Made by a program: the position numbers and the translations under genes
Assembly: GCF_000016425.1 (NCBI RefSeq)
Contig: NC_009380.1
Span: forward strand, 3,972,144-4,036,143
Direction: 5' to 3'
Length of the DNA stretch: 64,000 bases
DNA from: Salinispora tropica CNB-440
Lineage (GTDB): Bacteria; Actinomycetota; Actinomycetes; Mycobacteriales; Micromonosporaceae
The notes under the pieces: model-generated
The model's database searches: none
What the model saw: the letters and a program-made list of their open reading frames with translations, nothing else
Told to the model about the DNA's origin: nothing
Shown here: one piece after another, positions 8,536-16,509 of the stretch
Position numbering within the stretch: the stretch's first letter is position 1
How the letters are laid out: each line of letters opens with the position of its first letter

Positions 8536-9156
8536 TCAAGCGGATTCGGCGTCGTCACGGGGCCCAATGTTGTGTGCCCGCAGACGCCAGCCCCGTAGCT
8601 CGTCGTGCCACAGCTCGGTCCAGTGGCAGTTGCGCAACGAGTCGATCGTACGCAGCACGGCGGGCTCCCAGCCGAGTAGCTGACCGATGCCCTGTCGCGC
8701 GCCACCAGCATGGGTGGCGACCACCACCGTCCCACCGACGACGGTGTCGGCGGCCTCCTGGAACGCGACACCCAGCCGCTTACCGAGGTCGTCCAGGGTC
8801 TCGATGCCGGCTCCTGGGTCCGGGTCACCGGCCCGCCAGCGGGCGTACTCGTCCGGGTACTGGTCGGCCGCCTCGGTGAGCCGCAGCCCCTGCCAGGGCC
8901 CGAAGTGCCGTTCCCGTAGCCGTGCGTCGGTGTGGACCGACAGCCCGGTCAGGGCGGCCAGAGCAGCGGCCGTGTCAGCTGCCCGCCGCAGGTCACTGGC
9001 GAAGATCGCGTCGGGGTGGAACGCGGCGAGCAGCTGAGCGGCAGCACGTGCCTGATCCCGGCCGAGGTCGTTCAGGGAGACGTCGGTCTGCCCCTGCACG
9101 CGGCCGCTGGCGTTCCAGTCCGTGTTGCCGTGCCGCCAGACAATCAGCCGAGTCAT
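8536..9156 (-). CDS. Histidine phosphatase superfamily protein (phosphoglycerate mutase-like)
   Basis: 206 residues. The N-terminal LIVWRHGNTDWNASGRVQGQ carries the catalytic RHG motif with the downstream N and Q residues typical of the cofactor-dependent mutase/phosphatase branch. DARLRERHFGPWQG provides the acid residue, and VVVATHAGG the second catalytic His. It is more likely a phosphatase than glycolytic Gpm, given the length. The ATG overlaps the rsfS stop by four bases (ATGA), so it is translated with rsfS. Actinobacterial relatives next to rsfS include glucosyl-3-phosphoglycerate phosphatases, so the substrate is uncertain. Confidence 0.88.
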   Translation of the reverse strand: MTRLIVWRHGNTDWNASGRVQGQTDVSLNDLGRDQARAAAQLLAAFHPDAIFASDLRRAADTAAALAALTGLSVHTDARLRERHFGPWQGLRLTEAADQYPDEYARWRAGDPDPGAGIETLDDLGKRLGVAFQEAADTVVGGTVVVATHAGGARQGIGQLLGWEPAVLRTIDSLRNCHWTELWHDELRGWRLRAHNIGPRDDAESA

Positions 9157-9551
9157 TCGACCGCGCCGGGCTCAGCGGCGGCGAGATCGCGGTCAACGAA
9201 GGGAATCTGTGGGCAGTCCTTCCAGAGCCGGTCCAATGCGTAGAACTCGCGCTCCTCAGAGTGCTGGACGTGCACGACGATGTCCACGTAGTCGAGCAGC
9301 ACCCAACGACCGCCCCGCTCTCCCTCACGCCGGACCGGCTTGGCCTTCTCCGGCAGCTGGAGCAGGCGCTCCTCGATCGCGTCGACGATGGCGAGCACCT
9401 GACGCTCGTTCGGGGCGGCGGCGAGCAGGAACGCGTCGGTGATGGCGAGCTGCTCACCCACATCGATGATGACGATGTCCTGCGCTCTCTTGTCGGCGGC
9501 AGCCTGGGCGGCGGCGGTCGCCAGCTCGTGTGCGCGTTCGGAAACTGTCAC
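9153..9551 (-). CDS. rsfS: Ribosome silencing factor RsfS
   Basis: 132 residues from GTG 9551, selected because AAGGAG sits about 5 nt upstream and the protein then begins TVSERAHELATAAAQAA as in the family; a longer frame upstream has no support. Core motifs: KRAQDIVIIDVGEQLAITD, FLLAAAPNERQVLAI, and GGRWVLLDYVDIVVHVQ with the following FYALDRLWKDCP. RsfS (old DUF143) binds uL14 on the 50S subunit and blocks subunit joining when nutrients are low. It lies 109 bp downstream of nadD, the usual partner, and is coupled to the phosphatase gene. Confidence 0.96.
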   Translation of the reverse strand: MTVSERAHELATAAAQAAADKRAQDIVIIDVGEQLAITDAFLLAAAPNERQVLAIVDAIEERLLQLPEKAKPVRREGERGGRWVLLDYVDIVVHVQHSEEREFYALDRLWKDCPQIPFVDRDLAAAEPGAVE

Positions 9552-9660
9552 CGTTCTCCTTCGATCATGCGTGCGACCCTCCAAGCGTCTCACATGAAAG
9601 GGCGACACGGCCGGTCGGTTACGGCGCGTCCGGGCAGGAACGGCCCCAGACCGGGGCGGA

Positions 9661-10257
9661 TCACTGCTGGTAGAGACGCCGTTTTGCGATGTACTGCACC
9701 ACACCGTCGGGCACCAGGTACCACAACGGTGCGCTCCGGGAGACCCGAGCACGGCAGTCGGTGGAGGAGATCGCCATCGCGGGCACCTGCACCAGGCTTA
9801 CCGTGTCGGCGGGCAGGTGCGCGTCGGACAACCTGAAGCCGGGCCGGGTCACCCCGATGAAGTGGGCCAGCTCGAAGGCCTCGTCCAGGTCCTTCCAGGA
9901 GAGGATCTTCTCCAACGCGTCCGCGCCGGTGATGAAGAAGAGCTGCACCTTGGCACCGCACACCGCCCGCAGGTCACGCAGCGTGTCGATGGTGTAGGTG
10001 GGGCCACTGCGGTCGATATCGACCCGACTGACCTGGAAACGAGGGTTGGAGGCGGTGGCGATGACCGTCATCAGGTATCGGTCCTCGGCGGGGCTGACCG
10101 GCTCATCCGCCTTCTGCCACGGCTGCCCGGTGGGGACGAAGATGACCTCGTCCAGCCCGAAACGGTCGGCCACCTCGCTCGCCGCGACCAGGTGCCCGTG
10201 GTGGATCGGGTCAAATGTGCCGCCCATGATCCCGACCCGCCGGATGTCTTCCTCCAC
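9661..10257 (-). CDS. nadD: Nicotinate-nucleotide adenylyltransferase
   Basis: 198 residues with the nucleotidyltransferase signature GIMGGTFDPIHHGHLV (HxGH) and the C-terminal SSTDCRARV (ISSTxxR-type) motif. The middle has DRSGPTYTIDTL, typical of NadD. It adenylates nicotinate mononucleotide to deamido-NAD in NAD synthesis. Start GTG 10257; no strong Shine-Dalgarno is visible, but the conserved RRVGIMGG begins within seven residues, so a later start is unlikely. Confidence 0.97.
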   Translation of the reverse strand: MEEDIRRVGIMGGTFDPIHHGHLVAASEVADRFGLDEVIFVPTGQPWQKADEPVSPAEDRYLMTVIATASNPRFQVSRVDIDRSGPTYTIDTLRDLRAVCGAKVQLFFITGADALEKILSWKDLDEAFELAHFIGVTRPGFRLSDAHLPADTVSLVQVPAMAISSTDCRARVSRSAPLWYLVPDGVVQYIAKRRLYQQ

Positions 10258-10398
10258 CCCGTGATCTTAAACCGACCGTGGCCAGCCCCGTCCCCGCCCC
10301 GGCTTCCCCGCCGCCCAGCGCCGAAGCAGCTCCGACTGAGCGTGGGACTGCTCACGGCCGGATACGTCCGCGCCCGCACCGACCCTGGCCCGCGCCCC

Positions 10399-12912
10399 TC
10401 AGGCGTCAACCGCCGCGACGGCGGTCCGGGCGACCAGTGCCCGGCGCAGATCGTCGTCCGCGTCGATCACCGCCCGACGAAGGCCCCGGGTGAGATCCCT
10501 CCGGGCGAGCAGCTCCGCGACGCCCTCCCGGGTGCTCTGCGCGACGGCATAGCGCGGGAACGCCAGCTCCGCGATCCGCTCCGCCATCCGGGGGGTACGC
10601 AGTCGCGAGGCGGCCGGCATGTCGGCAAGGTAGCGCCCCACGTACGGAGCGGTCAGCGTCGCCTGCTCCGGCTGCCAGAAGCCCTCTGCGGTGGCCTCGA
10701 CCACGCGGTTTGAGCTTTCGGTATCCGCCACGATGATCTTCCAGGCGGCCTGTTTGGCCGCCGGGTCGGGCAGGGCCGCACGACAACGGGCGGCCCGCTC
10801 GCCACCGGTGGCGCTCGGGTCGGCCGCCGCCTCGGCGGCGATCTCCGCCGCGCCGGCCCCACCCAGCGCCACCAGCCGCCCCAGCACCGCCCACCGCAGC
10901 TCCGCGTCGATCGCGAGACCCGGCGGCCCGACCTGGCCGGCCAGCCAGCCAGCCAACCGGTCCACGTCGCCGGTCGCGGCCACCCATCCCCGGGCCGCGG
11001 CAAGCTGAAGCGAACCACCGGGCGGCGCGGTGGCCAGCAGCTGCCCGGTGGCCACCGAGACCAGAGCGAGGGCCGCCTCGCGGGCGGACGGGGCGAGGTA
11101 GCGGTCGATCAGCGATCGGCTGATCGCGACCACATCCTCGACGATCACCACCTCGGTCTCGGCCAGTAGCGCGGTGGCGATCAGCTGCACCAGCTCCGTC
11201 ACCGGCCGTTCCCCATCGGTGACGGCGTCCAGTTCGGCTCCCCAGAGCAGCGCCCGCGCGAGCGAATCGGCCAGGCGGGGCAGCAGCAGCGGCACCGCGT
11301 CCGCCGAGGCCGGATCCAGCCGGATCTTGGCGAAGGTCAGGTCGCCGGCGTTCGGCAGCAGCAGCTGGGCGGCCCGCTGCCCGGCCAGGTCGGCGAGCAC
11401 CGTGCGACCACCGTCGACGGACGGCTCAAGATCTACCAGCCGGTGCTCCACCGTGCCGTCGGCGGCATACCGGGCGAGGCCAACCCGGTGCGGGCGCAGC
11501 ACCGGATGGGAATCCGGTGCGCTCTGCACCAGGGCCACCTCGGTGTACCGACCATCGACATCGACCGACACCTTCGTACGCAGCGTGTTGACCTGCGCGG
11601 TACGCAACCAGCACCGGGCCCAGCCGGTCAGGTCGCGCCCGCTGGCCGTGGTCAGGCTGGCCAGCAGATCTTCCAGGGTGGCATTGCCGAACCGGTGCTC
11701 GGCGAAGTACGCGTTCAGCCCGGCCAGGAAGTCCTCGTCGCCGAGCCAGGCCACGAGCTGGCGCAGCACCGCGGCACCCTTCGCGTACGAAATGCCGTCG
11801 AAGTTGAGCAGGCCCTGGGCGGCGTCGGTCACCTCCGCCGGGGCCACCGGGTGGGTGGACGGGCGCTGGTCGGCCGCGTACCCCCAGATCTTGCGCCGCA
11901 TCGCGAAGGTCGTCCAACCCCGATCGAAACGGGTGGCCTCCGCGGTCACTCGGGTGGCCATGTACTCGGCGAACGACTCGTTCAACCACAGATCGTCCCA
12001 CCACCGCATGGTGACCAGGTCCCCGAACCACATATGGGCCATCTCGTGCGCGATGGTGCTGGCCCGCCACTCGCGCTCGCTGTCGGTGACCGCGGATCGG
12101 AAGACGTAGTCGTCCCGGATCGTCACCAGCCCCGGATTCTCCATGGCTCCGGCGTTGAACTCCGGCACGAACGCCTGGTCGTACTTACCGAACGGGTACC
12201 GCTGCGCAAAGAGCTGGTGGTACCGGTCCAGGCACTGCTTCGTGATCGTGAGAATTTCGTCGATCTCCGAGTCCAGGTGCGCTGCGAGCGACCGGCGGCA
12301 CCAGACGCCGAGCGGGATGCCGTCATGCTCGTCCCGGTGGACGTACCAGGGCCCGGCGATCAGCGAGACGAGGTACGTGGCCAACGGTACGGTCGGGGCG
12401 AACTCCCACCGGCCTGGACGCGGGGAGGCAGCCAGCACACCGTTCGCGGCGACGGTCCAGTGCTCGGGGGCGGTTACCGTAAGGGTGACCGGGGCCTTGA
12501 GGTCGGGTTGGTCGAACGCGGCGAAGATGCGCTGGGCCTGGTCGAGGAAGGACATGGCGTACAGGTAGGTCTCCCCGTCGGCCGGGTCGACAAAGCGGTG
12601 CATGCCCTCGCCGGTATTGGTGTACCCCATCTCCGCCTCGATCGTCAGCGTGTTCCGCTCGGCGAGGCCGGTCAGGGGCAGCCGGTTGTCGACCAGCATG
12701 GCGGGGTCAAGGTCGGTGTCGTTGATGCGGACCGAGCACAGCGTCTGCGGCCGGCATTCGACGAACGTCCGGGAGCCGGGGGTCGCCCGGAACCGGATGG
12801 TGACCTGCGAACGAAACCGTTCGTCGCCGGTCACGTCGAGGTCCACCTGATAGGACTCGACGGAAATCGCCGCGGCACGCGCGGTCGCCTCTACGCGGGT
12901 AAGGCTCGGCAT
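10399..12912 (-). CDS. pepN: Aminopeptidase N, M1 family (first copy)
   Basis: 837 residues from ATG 12912 (MPSLTRVEA); a 17-codon upstream extension was rejected. The substrate-anchoring exopeptidase motif GAMEN, the zinc site HEMAHMWFGD and the distal Glu in NESFAEYMAT are all present, followed by the ERAP1-like C-terminal helical domain. This is a cytoplasmic zinc aminopeptidase trimming N-terminal residues from peptides. A paralogue lies at 62085-64000 with the same motifs. It is divergent from the DUF397 gene, across a 65-bp shared promoter region. Confidence 0.95.
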   Translation of the reverse strand: MPSLTRVEATARAAAISVESYQVDLDVTGDERFRSQVTIRFRATPGSRTFVECRPQTLCSVRINDTDLDPAMLVDNRLPLTGLAERNTLTIEAEMGYTNTGEGMHRFVDPADGETYLYAMSFLDQAQRIFAAFDQPDLKAPVTLTVTAPEHWTVAANGVLAASPRPGRWEFAPTVPLATYLVSLIAGPWYVHRDEHDGIPLGVWCRRSLAAHLDSEIDEILTITKQCLDRYHQLFAQRYPFGKYDQAFVPEFNAGAMENPGLVTIRDDYVFRSAVTDSEREWRASTIAHEMAHMWFGDLVTMRWWDDLWLNESFAEYMATRVTAEATRFDRGWTTFAMRRKIWGYAADQRPSTHPVAPAEVTDAAQGLLNFDGISYAKGAAVLRQLVAWLGDEDFLAGLNAYFAEHRFGNATLEDLLASLTTASGRDLTGWARCWLRTAQVNTLRTKVSVDVDGRYTEVALVQSAPDSHPVLRPHRVGLARYAADGTVEHRLVDLEPSVDGGRTVLADLAGQRAAQLLLPNAGDLTFAKIRLDPASADAVPLLLPRLADSLARALLWGAELDAVTDGERPVTELVQLIATALLAETEVVIVEDVVAISRSLIDRYLAPSAREAALALVSVATGQLLATAPPGGSLQLAAARGWVAATGDVDRLAGWLAGQVGPPGLAIDAELRWAVLGRLVALGGAGAAEIAAEAAADPSATGGERAARCRAALPDPAAKQAAWKIIVADTESSNRVVEATAEGFWQPEQATLTAPYVGRYLADMPAASRLRTPRMAERIAELAFPRYAVAQSTREGVAELLARRDLTRGLRRAVIDADDDLRRALVARTAVAAVDA

Positions 12913-12977
12913 CCGCTTATCCTGCCCGGTGGAGCAATACGAGTTGCCCCCAACCCACGGCACTGGAGGACTGGACC

Positions 12978-13196
12978 ATGACGACGCACCCCAAGGGCGA
13001 CTTCGATCTCTCGCGGGCCGTCTGGCAGCGGGCCGAGGGCGACACCTCCGAGGCCGCCGTCGAGGTCGCGTTCGTTGACGACCTGATCGGCATGCGCAAC
13101 TCCGCCGAGCCGGATGGACCGGTACTCGTGTTCACCCAGGCCGAGTGGGACGCCTTCGTTGCCGGCGCCCAGGACGGCGAGTTCGACCTGGACTGA
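12978..13196 (+). CDS. DUF397 domain protein
   Basis: 72 residues: AVWQRAEG..., VEVAFVDDLIGMRNSAEPDGPVLVF, TQAEWDAFVAGAQDGEFDL. This is the DUF397 pattern, including the (T/S)xxEWxAFxxGxxxGEFD ending. These small actinomycete proteins usually sit beside a helix-turn-helix regulator of the BldB/WhiJ-associated type; no such regulator is adjacent here, so this is an orphan. GGAGG lies about 8 nt before the ATG. The 15-bp repeat tract begins within about 35 bp of the stop, and the first repeats resemble the 3' end of this gene (gacctggac). Confidence 0.88.
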   Translation: MTTHPKGDFDLSRAVWQRAEGDTSEAAVEVAFVDDLIGMRNSAEPDGPVLVFTQAEWDAFVAGAQDGEFDLD

Positions 13197-13228
13197 TTCG
13201 ATCGGACGCCACCACCTGGATCGATCTG

Positions 13229-13323
13229 CCCTGGACCGACTCGACCTGGACCGACTCGACCGACTCGACCTGGACCAACCCGGCCGGGACCAACCCGGCC
13301 GGGACCAACCCGGCCTGGATCGC
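13229..13323. repeat. 15-bp-period imperfect repeats, family A
   Basis: Copies of ctggaccgactcgac run into copies of gaccaacccggccgg, with periods of mostly 15 bp. Three near-perfect copies of the latter occupy about 13273-13319. No gene is convincingly encoded here, although all frames stay open because of the repeat. Confidence 0.8.
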
Positions 13324-13355
13324 CGCACAGCTGACCCGGCCCGTCGCTGCGCCGG

Positions 13356-13460
13356 CGAGGAGGTCCGGGTCGAGGAGGTCCGGGTCGAGGAGGTCCGGGT
13401 CGAGGAGGTCCGGGTCGAGGAGGTCCGGGTCGAGGAGGTCCGGGTCGAGGAGGTCCGAAC
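13356..13460. repeat. Seven tandem copies of a 15-bp unit, family B
   Basis: The unit cgaggaggtccgggt is repeated six times exactly from 13356 and a seventh time (13446-13460) with two mismatches. There are no spacers, so this is not a CRISPR array. Fifteen bases equal five codons, so the tract makes long artefactual reading frames on both strands. Confidence 0.95.
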
Positions 13461-13594
13461 TCCCGGCCGGCCACCGGTGTGATCCGCCGTTTGGCTGCGG
13501 AGTCAGCCAGCGGGGCCGGACAATGATGGATCGTCGGGTCGGGGGCGAGCCCGCGTTACGGCGCCGCGGGTCGCGGATCGACGGAGGTGCAGGC

Positions 13595-14065
13595 ATGGCA
13601 GAGCACGCACAGGTGCGGACGAGGACAGGGCTCCAAACCGCGGCCCTCACCGTGGCGGTGATCTTTCTCCTGCTGGGAGTGCTCGGGTTCGTGCCGGGGA
13701 TCACCACCGACTATGGCGAGCTGCGGTTCGCCGGACCCGACTCCGGGGCGAAGCTGTTTGGCCTGTTCCAGGTCTCGTTCCTGCACAACATCCTGCTTCT
13801 GGGCTCCGGTCTGGCCGGCCTGATGCTGGCCCGGCGGGTGGGCGGGGCGCGGGTCTTCCTCACTGTGGGTGGCGCCCTCACCCTCGGCCTGTGGCTCTAT
13901 GGGTTCGCCATCGACCGGGAGAGCTCAGCCAACGTGATCCCGGTGAACGAGGCCGACAACTGGCTACACCTCGGGGTCGGCTTCGCGATGCTCGTACTCG
14001 GCCTGCTCCTGTCCAACCAGAAAGGCACCGGCGGCCAGCTCGACACCCCCTTGGACCGGCCCTGA
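13595..14065 (+). CDS. DUF4383 family four-helix membrane protein
   Basis: 156 residues from ATG 13595 (GGAGG 7 nt upstream). The in-frame extension through the 15-bp repeats was rejected. Hydrophobic segments near residues 15-35, 58-78, 85-105 and 125-140, with LHLGVGFAMLVLGLL near the end, match DUF4383, a small actinobacterial integral membrane family of unknown function. It is convergent with obg. Confidence 0.88.
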   Translation: MAEHAQVRTRTGLQTAALTVAVIFLLLGVLGFVPGITTDYGELRFAGPDSGAKLFGLFQVSFLHNILLLGSGLAGLMLARRVGGARVFLTVGGALTLGLWLYGFAIDRESSANVIPVNEADNWLHLGVGFAMLVLGLLLSNQKGTGGQLDTPLDRP

Positions 14066-14150
14066 CCCCACCCTGTCGGCCGGGCTCCAGCCACGCCGAC
14101 GTGGCCCTCGATCGGCGCAGAAGACACGGGCGATCAGCCGATGCGGTCGG

Positions 14151-15596
14151 TCACTCCTCGCCGTCGCCGACCGGCTCGTCGGCTTCGGCCTCGTCCTCCG
14201 GGCGCTGCCGCCGGGCCTTGCGGGCCGCCAGCCGCTCGGTGGCCGACGGCCGCTCGGACTTCTCAGCAAGCCGCTGGTCACCACCGCGGACCCCGGGGAC
14301 GAACTCGGTGTACAGCGTCGGCTGCCAGTCGAACTCGCGTTCGCCGATCCGGACCAGGTCGCCCGCCTGCGCACCGGCCTTGCCGAGCTTCTCCTCGACG
14401 CCGAGGCGGGCCAGTCGGTCAGCCAGGTAGCCGACCGCCTCCTCGTTGTCGAAGTTCGTCTGCCGAACCCACCGTTCAGGGCGGGTTCCCCGCACCACCC
14501 AGGTGCCACCCGGCGCAGCCTCCACGGTGAAGCCTGCGTCGTCGACCGCCTTGGGCCGGATCACGATCCGGGTGGGCTCTGCCGGCGGTGCCGCCGCACG
14601 CGCCGCCGTCACCAACTCGCCCATGGCGTACATGAGTTCCTTGAGCCCGGCCCGGGTGGCCGCCGAGACCTCGAAGACACGGAAGCCGCGGGCCTCCAGG
14701 TCCGGCCGGACAATCTCGGCCAGGTCCCGCCCGTCCGGTACGTCGACCTTGTTGAGCGCGACCAGGCGCGGCCGATCAACCAGCCCACCGTACGCGACCA
14801 GTTCCGCCTCGATGGCATCGATGTCGGCCACCGGATCGCGCTCTGTCTCCAGGGCCGCGGTGTCGACGACGTGCAGGAGTACCGCACAGCGCTCGATGTG
14901 CCGAAGGAACTCCAGGCCGAGCCCCTTGCCGGTGGCCGCTCCCGGAATCAGGCCGGGTACGTCCGCGACGGTGAAGGTGTGGTTGTCCACCCGGACCACG
15001 CCGAGGTTCGGCACCAGGGTGGTGAACGGGTAGTCAGCGATCTTCGGCTTCGCGGCGGAGATCACCGAGATCAGCGACGACTTACCCGCGGACGGATAGC
15101 CGACCAGACCAACGTCGGCGACGCTCTTCAGCTCCAGCACCACGTCTATCTGGTCGCCGGGCTCGCCCAGTTCGGCGAAGCCGGGCGCCTTGCGGCGGGC
15201 GTTGGCCAGCGAGGCGTTCCCCCGGCCGCCTCGGCCGCCTCGGGCCACCTCGAAGGTCGTCCCGACACCTACCAGGTCGGCGAGCACCGTACCGTCGCCG
15301 GACTGCACCACAGTGCCGTTGGGAACCTTGAGGACCAGGTTGGCGCCGTTCGCGCCGTCCCGGTTCGATCCGGCCCCGCCCCGACCGTTGGCGGCCTTGA
15401 CGTGCGGCCGGAAGTGGAAGTCGAGCAACGTGTGCACCTGCGGGTCAACCACCAGCGAGACGCTGCCGCCATGCCCACCGTTGCCCCCGTCCGGACCGCC
15501 GAACGGCTTGAACTTCTCCCGGTGGACCGAGACACAGCCGTGCCCGCCGTCGCCGGCCTGCAGGTGTAGGACGACCCGGTCAACGAACGTCGTCAC
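14151..15596 (-). CDS. obg: Obg-family ribosome-assembly GTPase
   Basis: 481 residues from GTG 15596, with GGAAGGA about 8 nt upstream; a longer frame was rejected. The Gly-rich Obg fold (residues 1-158) starts TTFVDRVVLHLQAGDGGHG. The G domain has the P-loop GYPSAGKSS, switch I YPFTTL, DVPGL and NKVD. The C-terminal OCT domain includes EEAVGYLADRLARLGVEEKL, with an acidic tail. Obg binds the 50S subunit, takes part in its maturation and responds to ppGpp; in actinomycetes it is linked to differentiation. It lies downstream of rplU-rpmA, separated by a terminator-like hairpin. Confidence 0.97.
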   Translation of the reverse strand: MTTFVDRVVLHLQAGDGGHGCVSVHREKFKPFGGPDGGNGGHGGSVSLVVDPQVHTLLDFHFRPHVKAANGRGGAGSNRDGANGANLVLKVPNGTVVQSGDGTVLADLVGVGTTFEVARGGRGGRGNASLANARRKAPGFAELGEPGDQIDVVLELKSVADVGLVGYPSAGKSSLISVISAAKPKIADYPFTTLVPNLGVVRVDNHTFTVADVPGLIPGAATGKGLGLEFLRHIERCAVLLHVVDTAALETERDPVADIDAIEAELVAYGGLVDRPRLVALNKVDVPDGRDLAEIVRPDLEARGFRVFEVSAATRAGLKELMYAMGELVTAARAAAPPAEPTRIVIRPKAVDDAGFTVEAAPGGTWVVRGTRPERWVRQTNFDNEEAVGYLADRLARLGVEEKLGKAGAQAGDLVRIGEREFDWQPTLYTEFVPGVRGGDQRLAEKSERPSATERLAARKARRQRPEDEAEADEPVGDGEE

Positions 15597-15641
15597 GCCA
15601 CCAATCCTTCCAGCGGGGGGTTGTACTGAACACACGAAAGC

Positions 15642-15679
15642 CGAAGCGGGCCGGGACACCAGGTCCGCGGCCCGCTTCG
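15642..15679 (-). terminator. Hairpin after rpmA
   Basis: A 12-bp perfect stem (cgaagcgggccg at 15642-15653, cggcccgcttcg at 15668-15679) with a 14-nt loop begins 9 bp past the rpmA stop on the minus strand. It probably ends or attenuates the rplU-rpmA message before obg. Confidence 0.7.
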
Positions 15680-15688
15680 CCGGAGAGC

Positions 15689-15943
15689 CTACTGCTGCGG
15701 AACGATGCTGACGGTCTTGCGACCGCGCTTGGTACCGAACTGGACCGAACCGGCGGCCAACGCGAAGAGCGTGTCGTCCCCGCCCCGGCCGACCAGGTCA
15801 CCCGGGTGGAACTTCGTGCCACGCTGGCGGATGATGATCTCGCCCGCGCTAACGAGCTGACCACCGAAGCGCTTCACGCCGAGCCGCTGGGCCGCAGAGT
15901 CACGACCGTTACGCGAGCTGGACGCACCCTTTTTGTGAGCCAT
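15689..15943 (-). CDS. rpmA: 50S ribosomal protein L27
   Basis: 84 residues beginning MAHKKGASSSRNGRDS, with KRFGGQLVSAGEIIIRQRGTK. This is the bL27 pattern. The N-terminal tail reaches the peptidyl-transferase centre. There is no Firmicutes-type N-terminal prepeptide, as expected for an actinomycete. It lies 11 bp downstream of rplU. Confidence 0.99.
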   Translation of the reverse strand: MAHKKGASSSRNGRDSAAQRLGVKRFGGQLVSAGEIIIRQRGTKFHPGDLVGRGGDDTLFALAAGSVQFGTKRGRKTVSIVPQQ

Positions 15944-15954
15944 TGGAGGACGAC

Positions 15955-16269
15955 CTACTTCCCGCTGGAGATGCCGGTCACCTTCACCTGGGTCAACGGC
16001 TGACGGTGACCCTGGCGCTTGTGGTAGCCGGTCTTGTTCTTGAACTTGTGGATCCGGATCTTCGGGCCCTTGGTGTGCGCGGCGATCTCACCGGACACCT
16101 CGACCTTGGCAAGCTTCGCCGCGTCGGTCACCAGGTCGTCACCGTCGACGAGGAGCACCGCGGCGAGCTGCACCGCGTCACCGGGGGTACCGGCGAGCTT
16201 CTCGACCTCGATCACGTCGCCCTCGGCGACCTTGTACTGCTTGCCGCCGGTCTTGACGATCGCGTACAT
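15955..16269 (-). CDS. rplU: 50S ribosomal protein L21
   Basis: 104 residues from ATG 16269 (MYAIVKTGGKQYKVAEGD). The ending KNKTGYHKRQGHRQPLTQVKV is diagnostic for bL21. A longer frame upstream reads through the leader and was rejected. The 193-bp leader between the rne terminator and this start is GC-rich and must hold its promoter; I see no clear L21-leader motif. Confidence 0.99.
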   Translation of the reverse strand: MYAIVKTGGKQYKVAEGDVIEVEKLAGTPGDAVQLAAVLLVDGDDLVTDAAKLAKVEVSGEIAAHTKGPKIRIHKFKNKTGYHKRQGHRQPLTQVKVTGISSGK

Positions 16270-16462
16270 CGGAGGCGGACTCCCTGTCGTTGAGGCTGCT
16301 GACGGTCGTTCCCACGGCGGCTCGCCGGATAACACAGGCACGGCGGCACGGGCACGCGGGAGGTCGGCACACCAAAGTGCGCCGCCGGCCAGCGTACGCC
16401 ATGGTCGGGAGCTCCCCCAAACCGGCCGGCCACAACACCCAACCCTACCCTCCGTGAGGGCT

Positions 16463-16498
16463 CGCCGACCGGACCCGCGGGGCGGGATCCGGTCGGCG
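16463..16498 (-). terminator. rne terminator hairpin
   Basis: Arms cgccgaccgg (16463-16472) and ccggtcggcg (16489-16498), extended by inner pairs, lie 11 bp beyond the rne stop. No T-tract follows, as is usual for GC-rich actinomycete terminators. Confidence 0.65.
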
Positions 16499-16509
16499 CA
16501 GCACAGCCG

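Noticed and set aside
11443..12981. 512-residue frame antisense to pepN
   Set aside because: Shadow frame; pepN motifs on the minus strand are complete.
13356..13460. Possible CRISPR array
   Set aside because: Units are contiguous 15-mers with no spacers and no cas genes nearby.
13132..13707. Long open frames on both strands across the 15-bp repeats, coding for LLDPD- or RRSGS-type repeat peptides
   Set aside because: They exist only because a 15-bp repeat without stops keeps every frame open; no start signals, and the DUF4383 gene has its own good start at 13595.
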